A stretch of 24,150 bases of DNA from contig CAMPET010000262.1 of NCBI GenBank assembly GCA_946803715.1, forward strand, positions 1 through 24,150, in the 5' to 3' direction. This DNA is from Beroe ovata. Lineage: Eukaryota > Ctenophora > Nuda > Beroida > Beroidae. Shown here one piece after another: positions 1-9,479 of this stretch; positions within the stretch are counted from its first letter, which is position 1; each line of letters opens with the position of its first letter. A program made the position numbers and the translations under genes. Under the pieces are notes generated by a model. That model saw only the letters and a program-made list of their open reading frames with translations, was not told where the DNA came from and made no database searches.

Positions 1-204
1 AAAATAACCGAAAATGAATGTTGACTACGACCATACGGTACGCACTTTTAGTACGCACTTTTAGTTCGCACTTTTAGTCATGAAAAGTACATGTCAAAGG
101 AAAACAGTCTCGAGAAGAGTTGTGTCTGGAGAAGTGGTGTCAACAAACACTGTGTCGAGAAAATATGTGTCCGGGAATGTGGTGTCAAGATCATGTGGAG
201 AAGT
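1..204 (+). repeat. Repeat element copy A (partial)
   Basis: The sequence from GAAAATGAATGTTGACTACG through the TGTC-rich block recurs near 731, 1590, 2395 and 3184. This copy is cut on the left by the window edge. On the right it stops at the single N at 205, where the other copies continue with GCCAAGAGAG, so a contig end inside the repeat is likely. Short open frames exist here, but they come from the 15-bp periodicity and are not convincing genes. Confidence 0.8.
39..77 (+). repeat. 13-bp tandem triplet inside copy A
   Basis: Three head-to-tail 13-mers of the form TACGCACTTTTAG (the third begins TTCGC) sit between the two conserved blocks of copy A. The other copies have TAGTCAGAAATTTC-type sequence at this point, so the triplet is private to this copy. 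Confidence 0.85.
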
Positions 205-205
205 N

Positions 206-606
206 AACCCAACTCCCATCGATGACTGATCACCGCCGTGCACTTGCACGTGTGAAATCTGTGTGTGGTTTATTTTGTGTTGCTATGGGAACTGTGTTGT
301 GTATTGTATATGTGATTGTAACGCGTGGGCTGTAACGCGTGAGGTTTATAAATTCAGTGACAATCACGCATAGTTTCAGTGCATGCTCTCGGTTTTGCAC
401 GTGTTTTGATTTTATGTCTGTGAAAAGTGATTACAAGAATGTGCTGGTTTTGTATCATTTGAAATTGAATTTGATCTAAGTTGGACTCATGTTGTTTCAA
501 AGAATAACCTCATTCTTCGTCGATCTTTTTTAAACTGGGTTAAAATTTGCATGAAACTGATTAGGGATGATGTTTACTTTTGGGTTTGTAATTTGAATAT
601 TGTATG
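206..606. other. Non-coding spacer between repeat copies
   Basis: I see no gene. Two close TGTAACGCGTG repeats (about 319-341) precede a TATAAAT at 347-353, with TTTCAGTGC about 30 bp further on. Together these could be a core promoter, but no coding exon follows on the plus strand, so I do not call one. Confidence 0.4.
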
Positions 607-1228
607 ACTAGAAAACCCGTCGATGGGGCGTGGTACAGTATAGTAAGTGAATACGACGGGAATTTACATAACGATCAAAATAAACGTTTGCAACTTTCTT
701 CGTTTTTTTTGATAAATGATCACGCATAGCATGGAAAATAACCGAAAATGAATGTTGGCTACGACCATAGTCAGAAATTTCGTCGTCATGTAAAGTACAT
801 GTCAAAGGAAAACTGTCTCGAGAAGAGTTGTGTCTGGAGAAGTGGTGTCAAGAAACACTGTGTCGAGAAAATTTGTGTCCGGGAATGTGGTGTCAAGATC
901 ATGTGGAGAAGTGCCAAGAGAGAGAGAGAGTGATGTCAGGAGCAATGGTGTCATGGAAAGCTCCGCCAAGTTCAATAGAAGTACTATACACTGCAGTACT
1001 CTCAGAACTTGGGAGTCACGGGACGTCGGGACTTGGCTTCCATCCCGGTCGCGTACGGCTTGGGTTGGGCTCGAGAGATATTGATGTCAGGAGGAGTGGC
1101 GTCAAGCGAAAGTGATGTCAATTGTCATGAGGGACTGATGTCGAAAGTGACTGTTATCTAGAGGAACTGCTGTCAAAAGATGAAGTGTCGAGTGAAAGTG
1201 TGCCAAGCAAAGATGACGTCAAGAAAAA
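607..1228 (+). repeat. Repeat element copy B, with 15-bp internal periodicity
   Basis: This copy begins ACTAGAAAACCCGTCGATGG, the same start as copy C at 1467. Its core shows TGTC words at 831, 846, 861, 876 and 891, then 934 and 949, spaced exactly 15 bp apart within each run. Near 1085-1217 the same words continue at 15-16 bp with some gaps. The copy stops at the N at 1229, while copies C and E continue past that point. The frames of 61-95 codons that cross it follow from a period divisible by three; they overlap in several frames and are not kept open equally in all copies. Confidence 0.85.
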
Positions 1229-1229
1229 N

Positions 1230-1466
1230 TAAACGGGGCGCGAACCGGGCTTTCCTCTTGAACGATAGCGATCTCCCCAGTTTACCTAGACAACATGAAG
1301 TGATGGTGGTGGCGACAGTTGGAAATAGCACCATAGTTTATCTCAGTGGCGTGCCGTAAACAAACAAGATTGTGGTATGGAGGCAGGGCGTCCAGTGACT
1401 CGGTGGTTTTAGGACAACCTCCAATTGACCTCCGACAGTTTCAGAAACACTTCGGATTATATGAGG
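1230..1466. other. Unique spacer after the N at 1229
   Basis: I see no coding exon. On the minus strand GGTTCGCGCCCC (about 1234-1245) resembles a tRNA or SINE B box, but no matching A box or cloverleaf could be drawn. Confidence 0.4.
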
Positions 1467-2260
1467 ACTAGAAAACCCGTCGATGGGGCGTGGTACAGAA
1501 TGAATAGTGAATACGACGGAAATTTACGATCAAAATAAACGTTTGCAATTGTTCGTCTTTGTGATACATGATCACGCATAGCATTAGCATGGAAAATAAC
1601 CGAAAATGAATGTTGACTGCGATCATAGTTAGAAATTTCATCGTCATGGAATGTACATGTCAAAGGAAAACTGTCTCGAGAAGAGTTGTGTCTGGAGAAG
1701 TGGTGTCAATAAACACTGTGTCGAGAAAATTTGTGTCCGGGAGTGTGGTGTCAAGATCATGTGGAGAAGTGCCAAGAGAGCGAGAGAGAGCAATGGTGTC
1801 ATAGAAAGCTCCACCAAGTTGAAGTTCAATGGAAGTACTATACACTGCAGTACACTCAGAACTTGGGAGTCACGGGACGTCGGGACTTGGCTCCCATCCC
1901 GGTCGCGTACGGCTTGGGTTAGGCTCGAGAGATATTGATGTCAGGAGGAGTGGCGTCCAGCGAAAGTGATGTCAATTGTCAAGAGGGACTGATGTCGAAA
2001 GATACTGTTATCTAGAGGAACTGCTGTCAAAAGATGAATTGTCGAGTGAAAGTGTGCCAATCAAAAATGACGTCAAGAAAAAAGTGGTGTTAAGAGATTA
2101 CAGAGGATGGTGCCATGGAATATGTCATGACAAAAAAGCCGGATACACTCATTGACCGTGTTTAGTGATAGTAATGTCAAAAGGTTTGTACATACCGACG
2201 GATGGATTCGTGTTCATCTCTGAGTTCTCTCCTTTGATTTCGAAGCGTACACTTGAGTAG
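1467..2260 (+). repeat. Repeat element copy C (longest copy)
   Basis: This is the most complete copy. It has the ACTAGAAAACCC start, the AAAATAACCGAAAATGAATG block, the 15-bp TGTC block, the GGGACGTCGGGACTTGG block, and a 3' block ending at CGAAGCGTACACTTGAGTAG. Copy E ends with the same words. A perfect TGACGTCA palindrome (CRE-like) lies near 2069 and recurs in copy E. A single N follows shortly after, at 2272. Confidence 0.85.
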
Positions 2261-2394
2261 TATAAGTATAANGATCTATGTCGTAGAACATGTTATTATG
2301 TTCATAGACATATTTAGGCAAGTGAAGGTAATTGCACGTGTTAGTATTGATTAGCGTTCCAACTTGGTTGGTTCTAAACAAGTTCTAACAAGTT

Positions 2395-2599
2395 GACCAT
2401 AGTCATAAATTTCATCGTCATGGAAAGTACATGTCAAAGAAAAACTGTCTCGAGAAGAGTTGTGTCTGGAGAAGTGGTGTCAAGAAACACTGTGTCGAGA
2501 AAATTTTTGTCCGGGAATGTGGTGTCAAGATCATGTGGAGAAGTGCCAAGAGAGAGAGTGATGTCAGGAGCAATGGTGTCATAGAAAGCTCCACCAAGT
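2395..2599 (+). repeat. Repeat element copy D (short fragment)
   Basis: About 205 bp match the middle of the element, from CATAGTCATAAATTTCATCG to CATAGAAAGCTCCACCAAG. The left and right flanks match nothing else in the window, so this is a true fragment and not a gap effect. No N adjoins it. Confidence 0.8.
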
Positions 2600-2617
2600 A
2601 AATCGTACTTCCTGCGC

Positions 2618-2680
2618 CGTTCCTCTTGCGTTATCAGGAGAGAGAGAGTCGTTCCTCCTGTGTTATCAGGGAGAGAGCGT
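2618..2680 (+). repeat. 32-bp tandem pair
   Basis: Two adjacent units begin CGTTCCTCTTGCGTTATCAG and CGTTCCTCCTGTGTTATCAG, and each ends in a GA-rich run. The period is 32 bp. The pair sits directly after repeat copy D. Confidence 0.8.
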
Positions 2681-2794
2681 CGTATCTACAAGCATCTGGG
2701 GAAGGCAAGTGTTAGTAATCAAGTACTAGGGGTTATTATAAAACTCAGGCCAGTTTAGTCCGACTCAAAGGCAAGGGAGATTCAAACGCGTTTA

Positions 2795-3118
2795 TTTTAA
2801 ATCGCTTATAATCGATGGGTTGTCGATTTTATTGCGATTTTTAGAAAAAAATCGATTCAAAAGCGACTTTTTAGCGGTTATAACTGCAGGTATCGCACGT
2901 CGCTTTAATAATATCTATTGTCGATTCCAAATATTCGATTCACTTTTAAACCGATTTTATAACGATGTGAAACGATTTCTATCGACACTTTAGCGCTATA
3001 CGCGCTAAAAAATCGATTCTTCAAAAAATAAATCGGTATTAATCGACAACTAGACGCTTCTACTGGCGTCGTTTATAAGCACCTTTAAGACGCTTTTGTA
3101 GATGCTTATAAACGCTTT
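2795..3118. mobile_element. AT-rich foldback (MITE-like) element
   Basis: This stretch is crowded with ATCGATT and AAGCG words in both orientations. GTTGTCGATT at 2819-2828 has its reverse complement AATCGACAAC at 3041-3050. Further inward, TCGATT and TTTTTAGCG words also match across the two arms, giving an imperfect inverted repeat centred near 2940. An internal hairpin (TTTAGCG/CGCTAAA) lies near 2990-3008. There is no coding capacity and no clear target-site duplication. A non-autonomous foldback transposon is the best reading; a degenerate satellite is the alternative. Confidence 0.45.
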
Positions 3119-3127
3119 AGAATTAGN

Positions 3128-3850
3128 TATCGTTTGCAATTTTCTTCGTTTTAGTTTTTCTTCGTACACGATCACGCATAGCATGGAAAATAACCGAAAA
3201 TGAATGTTGACTACGACCATAGTCAGAAATTTCATCGTCATAGAAAGTGCATGTCAAAGGAAAACTGTCTCGAGAAGAGTTGTGTCTGGAGAAGTGGTGT
3301 CGAGAAAATTTGTGTCCGGGAATGCGGTGTCAAGATCATGTGGAGAAGTGCCAAGAGAGAGAGTGATGCCAGGAGCAATGGTGTCATAGAAACCTCCACC
3401 AAGTTCTATACACTGAAGTACTATACACTGCAGTTCTCTCAGAACTTAGGAGTCACGGGACGTCGGGACTTGGCTTCCATCCCGGTCGCGTACGGCTTGG
3501 GTTGGCTCGGGAGATATTGATGTCAGGAGGAGTGGCGTCAAGCGAAAGTGATGTCAATTCTCACAGTCAAGAGGGACTGATGTCGAAAGAGACTGTTATC
3601 TACAGGAACTGCTGTCAAAAGCTGTAGTGTCGAGTGAAAGTGTGCCAAGCAAAAATGACGTCAAGAAAAAAAGTGGTGTTAAGAGATTACAGAGGATAGT
3701 GCCATGGAAGATGTCATGACAAAAAAGCCGGATACTCTCATTGACCATGTTAAGTGAGAGTAATGTTAAAAGGTTTTTTACATACCGACGGATGGAATCG
3801 TTTTCATCTCTGAGTTCTCTCCTTTGATTTCGAAGCGTACACTTGAGTAG
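3128..3850 (+). repeat. Repeat element copy E
   Basis: This copy starts just after the N at 3127 with TATCGTTTGCAATTTTCTTCG and runs through the shared blocks to CGAAGCGTACACTTGAGTAG. It lacks one or two 15-bp units found in copies B to D: the AAGAAACACTGTGTC unit is missing near 3300. Loss of whole units supports unit slippage. Confidence 0.85.
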
Positions 3851-4364
3851 GCCGAAAGTACTCGCATGTATTGCTGTTGTCATATTCCCGCACGCACGAA
3901 TCGTGTGTGTGTGTGTTTGTGTGTGGTTCCATGCTCAGTAGATGTAATGATCATTGACCATCAATATTAAAATTTGAAACGTTTCAAAACAAATAAACAA
4001 CGAAATGAAGCGCATCCATACGCGCGCATTTAATTCGCACGTGCAACTCCTTAATCGCATAGCAACGGCGTAAAATGCAAATTTCTGCTACACGCTATAA
4101 TTGATTTTTGCATCTTTCCCCAAAACTTCCGACGCCGATAACAAAAAATCTAAGACCTTAATCAAAAATATCGAATGATCGTAAGAAGCGGAATCCTTTT
4201 TTCTACCACCTTACAAAAAATCCCGGCTCTCCAACTCCATTTGGTCGAGTTATGCGTACACAACGAAACCGATTTCCTATAAGTGCCTCTTTCCTTTATA
4301 TTATAGATAATGTAGAGATAGAGAGCTACAAATTGATAAAACCACGTTCCATCGTGCAACTTAC
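3851..4364. other. Spacer between the repeat field and the Kelch exons
   Basis: I see no exon on either strand. A GT-rich microsatellite occupies about 3902-3925. The rest is AT-rich with a few CpG-rich words. On the minus strand this is where the next Kelch exon would be expected, but none is readable. Confidence 0.5.
4038..4082. promoter_or_regulatory. E-box, X-box half-site and octamer cluster
   Basis: Within 45 bp lie CACGTG (4038-4043), GCATAGCAAC (half of an RFX-type X-box on the minus strand) and a perfect octamer ATGCAAAT (4075-4082). Each motif is short, so chance is possible. No transcription start can be assigned. Confidence 0.25.
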
Positions 4365-5204
4365 CGTATCATCGAGAACACAGACACTTCTCAACGTAAT
4401 TCCGTCACTCTTTATATCGAGCATTTCCCACATCTCCTTCTTAGGATCAAACAGTTCCACCGGGACTGGTCTGTGCTCCACATCATCGTTCTCCTGATAT
4501 ATGTTCCCCCCGATCACGTACATCATTTCCTTTACCACTGCCATGCTGAGGGGAAGAGGGGGGGTTAGTGGATTGAGATAGAGAGAATGTTAGAGACAGC
4601 TGGTTACTGCGACGAATTTCATTATCACAAATATTTCACTGGGAATGATAAACTTTTGAAGCGCTTACTGAGCTTTCATGATGGTGACGAGAGAGGATGC
4701 AAAACACGAACAACCTCTCTAAATAACCGACAGAGTAGAGTCTACCTGAAGAAGTATCTGCACGACTCCATCGGTTTCTGGATATTCCACTGGTTGGTGA
4801 GTGGGTCATAGTATTCCATACTCCGGAGATAGGTCTTGTCATTGCTCCGACCCCCAACAGCATAAATCCTGTGCATGGGGGAAATATTTGTCATTACGAT
4901 AGCAGTATTGGGAAACAGCAGGTCACAAGGGACTCACACAATAAGCAGGTAACACCAGCGCTATGTGACACAAACTGTGCCCCACCCCAAGTATGAAGTA
5001 CAGAGTACGAACTTGTGCACACGTTGCGCGCCCCTGTTCTACTCAGTGAACTGAAAAGTCGTAGAAAACCACGGAAACGCGCAGCGCGCGCGCAGTATTT
5101 GGGTCACGCTGACGCAGCGCGGGAACATACGAACTTGTTGTTGAGAGTGGCGACAGCTGCTCCAGCACGGCCGTGGTTCATGTCCGATATCTGCTCCCAC
5201 ACCC
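4365..5204 (-). CDS. Kelch-repeat protein (KLHL-like), three internal exons
   Basis: Three minus-strand exons join in frame: 5204-5135, 4868-4746 and 4545-4365, about 124 residues in all. The first reads VWEQISDMNHGR and ends in LNN plus a split Lys. The second reads IYAVGG, then YYDPLTNQW, and ends PMESCRYFF. The third reads MYVIGG, then LFDPKKEMW. The double glycines and the Y/F-D-P-x(4)-W spacing are Kelch blade signatures. Phases agree at both joins (Lys and Ser are split codons). Acceptors are CTACAG, GCACAG and CCTCAG; donors are GTTCGT (weak), GTAGAC and GTAAGT. Kelch propellers bind protein partners, often as substrate receptors for CUL3 ubiquitin ligases when linked to a BTB domain, but no BTB or BACK exon is visible here. 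Both gene ends are missing, with Ns at 5303 and 5574 upstream and repeats downstream. The family is fairly sure; the subfamily is unknown. Confidence 0.85.
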
Positions 5205-6363
5205 CTGTAGAGTGGGAAAATCTCTCGCATGTACGGTGACGCGACTGTTTGTCTCTGCCACCTGGAGTGAGCAAATGTGGTGTGCTATGCCGAGAGAGTC
5301 TANTATATCAGCTTTTGTATGTAATACCGGTATCTTCCGAGTTCGCGTAGTTACAGATGGGTAATTGCAGACGGTTTACTCAGACCTCGTGTCAATAGAG
5401 AGATGATGTTTCAGTTGTAGGAATCTTTCCACGGAATACCGCTACATCGAGTGAGTTATATTCGACAGATACTATAAAAACTGCATAGTGCACACATTGT
5501 TACCCGTAAGAGAAGGTCAGTGCAAAGTGCAATCGGGATAAGTTGAACACTGGACAACCCAATTCATTGTGAGNTTGAAATCTCATTCTATAATATTTCA
5601 CTGATTTGAAAGATGGTGTAAGGAGATTACAAAACAACGAAAAATTTTCATGAACAAATGCCGGCAAGGACCCCTCATCCCCCAATCGTCTAACAAAAAC
5701 GATTAATTAAGTTTAACGACAGGGCTGAGCATAGCTTTTTATAAACGAACAGAATCGTGGAATGTTCACAAAGGTTAATCTGGTCATGTGACAGGGTTTC
5801 TCAGTTTTAATTGGCTGCTCCCATTAGTCCAATCGCTGTCACATGATATATCAATATGAAAATCAAACAGGAATAATTTCTATTGACGGATCTCTATCTC
5901 GGGCTCAGATCCTGGCGATAGCTCTTTGTCTTCTGCTTCTCCTATTGTCAACCTGCTTCTCCTATTGCCCTGCCCCATCTCTCGTTGCCCCTGCCATGTC
6001 TACTTCCATGCCTGGGAGCCTGTCTGTGGCGAAGAACCCAAAGCTTTTTGTGCTAGGATTATCGGGGAGGAAATTATTGCAGTCGGGCATCCATAATACT
6101 TGCCTAATACAAATAGGTAGTGATCGCTGGTGCAAGACTATTGCTTAATATTAATAATTGTTCAGCTAGGAGATTTGCCCTTTACAAAGGAGCATGTCGT
6201 CATATAATTACACACTATACTCATTGTAATGAGCTCGATGTTGTATTAAAATGCCCCCAAGGCATTTTAATAACAATAACTAGGTATAAAAAACTGTCAA
6301 AAAATATCGGATTCGGATATAAATTATATGATAAGTAATGAAGATATTTTGATAAATAGTTAC
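5205..6363. other. Non-coding interval with two single-N joins
   Basis: No exon could be supported. Ns at 5303 and 5574 may hide sequence, possibly including more Kelch exons. CTGCTTCTCCTATTG occurs twice in close succession near 5933-5967. The plus-strand frame there has a leucine-rich, signal-like run but no homology I recognise and no splice context. Confidence 0.4.
6244..6272. repeat. Perfect 12-bp stem hairpin
   Basis: TATTAAAATGCC and its exact reverse complement flank the 5-nt loop CCCAA. It lies in the presumed intron or flank of the neighbouring minus-strand gene. It could be a relic of a small palindromic transposon or an RNA hairpin. Confidence 0.75.
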
Positions 6364-6774
6364 CCCAAGAATTTAACATTCTGCAGTATATAGTTGACGC
6401 TTCTTGCTGAGTCCAAATCCAGCTCGCTCCTCCTTTGTCTTTGATGCCTTGTCTCAATATTCTGGCGTTAAGCCAGCTGCCGTCCGAGGGTCGGAACTCT
6501 ATTTTCTCCCAGTTTTCTTCTTCCAAGTTGGAACAAATCCAACTTTCGTCTGTCTTGTACAACAGGTCTCCACCAGAGTTCAAGATCTTGGCAATGAGAC
6601 CATACCCACCGTTACTGTTGGAGCATTTCGCTGCAATGACACGGAAATTCATGGGAATGTTGAGCTGGTCGAAGGTGTTCCAAGTCTGAGAGAAGGGGAG
6701 ACTCAGCTGTTCATTGCCATCAACATAAAGTGCCATTTTATCGTCACATGTTATAAGCAGCTGATGAGGTTGAC
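6364..6774 (-). CDS. Internal exon of a probable extracellular protein (WIWT/YCR-type domain)
   Basis: On the minus strand a TCTTCGCAG acceptor opens a frame that runs about 136 codons to a GTAACT donor at 6363. It reads QPHQLLITCDDKMALYVDG, then a WNTFDQL region, then GLIAKILNSGG, ESWICSN, GGASWIWTQ and TIYCRML. From memory, this order (DD..ALYVDG, SW.CS, WIWT, YCR) resembles a domain common in secreted or surface proteins of marine invertebrates, with a galactose-binding-like beta-sandwich feel. I cannot confirm the family without a search. The Met at 6736 is internal, because the open frame and an acceptor lie upstream of it. Neither neighbouring exon was found. A longer read-through frame to 6221 exists but crosses the donor and a hairpin, so I end the exon at 6364. 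Confidence 0.6.
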
Positions 6775-8386
6775 CTGCGAAGATTAGTTGGTGACTATCA
6801 GAGAAGATAAGAAATTTTCATAGCCTACCATAGGGCTTAACTCGTTATATAATTAAAATCTCTTTAAATCTTATACAATTAAAATCTCTTTATATATCTC
6901 TCTTATTTTTCCGCGATTTTGAGCCTACAAGTTTCTTAACTGGTTTCTTATTTCTGTATTCTATACCAATTTTTGAAACTCACTTGAGCTTAGCTAGAAC
7001 TGTATAACGTCACTACTATAATGGGATTCAGCCATTACGTACATGATTTTGAAATAGGTACTTGGTAGGTAATAAGTACCTGAGATGGGAGCAATTTCGG
7101 AAAAAGGTATGATCACCAATAGAAGCAACATCTCGTTTCAACAGACGTCTAACATGTTGCTGTGTGTGAAAGTTGAATCAGGGTTTAGATGGTTAAGATG
7201 AGGAGTAAGATTCGCTGAACTCCATGGAACATCGAGATGATATGTTAGGATGAAATAAGACTTGAGAGATAGAGATATGAAGAATCTCATGCTGAAGGCA
7301 TGATTTCTAAGACTATTTACTCTTCAACTCTTATATAATGGACAGCGATAAATGTATGGAGAGCAATCATTTGCTCATCAATGACGTGAAGAATAACGCA
7401 AAACGGGCGTCAGTATATTATAATAAGGGGGCTATTATCGGCCTCCATGACTAAGGAGCTATTATCAACCTTCGTCACTGGCACTTTACAGCTGATAGCA
7501 CTTATCATAATTGACTTATTATACTAGATAAATGAGGAGAGACTGAGAGGTCACTTTATCATCTTGGACATCGAATTACAGAAGACAAAATACCAAGCAT
7601 AGTATAACTGTAAGTGATGCGAATGCTAGCTGTAGGTGGATGAATCCAAGCTATGAATGATGAATAAGATCCCACACCCTTACGCGATCGTTTCATTGCT
7701 CAAGGTCATATGTCTACCATTTGAGTGTGAATAATTCATCCTCTGGTAGCTCATTGTTTGTTATAGTGTGCCCCCTGCAGTAGTCATGGTTTTATTCATG
7801 ATGTTGTGTAGTTGGTGTCGGTTCTAATGTGTACCACTCCCATCTGACCACCCAATGGAAACGTCAGCGTCCTCAGATATGTTTAAACATTGAGATTGAT
7901 GTTATAAAGTAGCAGGTCCCAATGATTCCTCTATAACTGTCAGAGTGATATTAATTATAAGCTGTTATGGCGACTGGAAATCCCAAGCTTTGTCCGATAA
8001 CTAGGAGCTGGCTTAAGAAAATGATTATTCATTATATCATAGGAGATATGCTGGAAAATGATAATGATATGACTGACGCCTACAATAATCATTAGTGATC
8101 AAAATAAATGAATGTAGTCAGTGACCCAATATTAAATCCTATTATTCAGCAATTCAAACCTAAACAGCAATTATAAATGTAGACTGTATAAAAACCCAAA
8201 TTCCACAAAGATGATGTAAAGAAAACTTTTTCTATGGAAGTATGATGTTAGATATTGTACAATTTCTCAAATAGTCAAAACGAACATACGTGGACGTGTT
8301 GTTAGAGAAACAAACAATGAACAGTGAAAAGAACAATAAAATCCTCCTGTTCTTCTTTACCAGAAAGCACCCATATCATCATTTTA
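6775..8386. other. AT-rich interval without recognisable genes
   Basis: I searched both strands for exons with splice context and could not support any. It may hold upstream introns of the minus-strand gene at 6364-6774 or the promoter region of the coiled-coil gene. It contains the 26-bp tandem pair at 6845-6898 and ends at the N at 8387. Confidence 0.4.
6845..6898 (+). repeat. 26-bp tandem pair
   Basis: TTATATAATTAAAATCTCTT and TTATACAATTAAAATCTCTT begin two adjacent units about 26 bp apart. No function is apparent. Confidence 0.8.
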
Positions 8387-8387
8387 N

Positions 8388-9302
8388 TATTTACCGTAAC
8401 AGCGCGAAGTCGCGCGCACACGCATGGATTCCAACTTTCTCATCGTGGATTCGATGTCACTCTCACTGATCTCTGATCAGCGATCAGACATTCACAGCTG
8501 ACGTACCAATTACCATAATGGTTTGCATATTATCGTATTTGATATTGTTGTGTTCAAATAATCACAGGTTTCTTACGAACAAGCGGTCAAAGACCTTGAA
8601 AGTAGCAGAGCTGAGCAAACGAAGACTTTGCAACATCAGGTATTTTAACCCATATCCGGCCGCCATACTCGGTAATGAGATCACCAATTCAACCCATTCC
8701 CAATAAGAGGAATAGTATCGATAACAGACAACAGTCTTCTTAGCAAAGCGGTATTATACTAATTTAGTGGCATGAAGTGCGATACTACGGAAAACTGGTG
8801 CCACAAATGCATTGCCTAGCCATAGTGATAGGACGTTCGATTCTTATCTTTACTAAACTTCTTGTCTCTTTTACCCAATAAGCTAATACTTGTAGGGTAG
8901 TGATTGCAGCATTGAACCCTCATCATGATTGATTTTATCATTGACCTACTTCAGGATATTGATGCCAGGGATCAAGACGACAAATTACACTATCTATCTG
9001 AGATTGAGGTAAGTTTTAAGTGACAAAAGTTTTAAGTGACAAAAATAGACACAATTATAATCAAGAAGATCAAGAAATAAGTCTGATTAGATGATCGTCT
9101 CATGACGATTAAAATTCATGGAATTGATTATTATTAACTACAATACCAGAGTCGAGTCGACTAAAGAAACTATAACATCACACGGTGATCATCATACTAC
9201 ATAACAACATGTCACAGCAGCTGATGGGTAGTTACAGTTGTCCATGTCACACGCTAATAGGATATCGTCCTTCTTATTTCCTAGCAAGTTGTGAGGTGTC
9301 GC
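8388..9302 (+). repeat. Exact 915-bp duplicate, likely assembly artefact
   Basis: This block matches 10053-10967 at a constant offset of 1665 bp, and I saw no mismatch on reading through it. A single N lies immediately before it (8387) and immediately after it (9303), and identity stops at those Ns. It contains second copies of two coiled-coil exons (8568-8639 and 8955-9008) and the last 29 bp of the antisense GPCR. These exon copies sit upstream of the start codon at 9480, so they could not be spliced usefully. A misplaced redundant contig is more likely than a recent tandem duplication. Confidence 0.9.
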
Positions 9303-9479
9303 NTAGGGTTAACTCTGGAAGAAACCAGTTATGGGCTGTGCAGTGTGTAGGTTAAGAGCAAAAACAGATAACGACTGATGTAGTAAAACATTGAACTCAT
9401 TATTGATGTTTTGATACTCTCTGTTGACTGAAATGAATGTGATCCGAAGATTTACGCAATGTTTCTGTTATAGTTTAGG

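Noticed and set aside
206-400. Core promoter with TATAAAT and an initiator-like word
   Set aside because: No exon follows, and TATA words are common in AT-rich DNA.
828-1115. Short cysteine-rich or VSR-rich ORFs in the repeat copies as genes
   Set aside because: They overlap in several frames, differ in length between copies and follow from a repeat period divisible by three.
1234-1290. tRNA gene or tRNA-like element on the minus strand
   Set aside because: A B-box-like GGTTCGCGCCC is present, but no acceptor stem, anticodon arm or good A box could be drawn.
5843-6148. Frame with a leucine-rich signal-like stretch
   Set aside because: It has no homology, no splice context and crosses a local direct repeat. 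The hydrophobic run probably reflects pyrimidine-rich sequence.
8568-9008. Second set of coiled-coil exons as a true exon duplication
   Set aside because: They lie upstream of the start codon, inside a block bounded by Ns and identical to the downstream copy. An assembly artefact is simpler.
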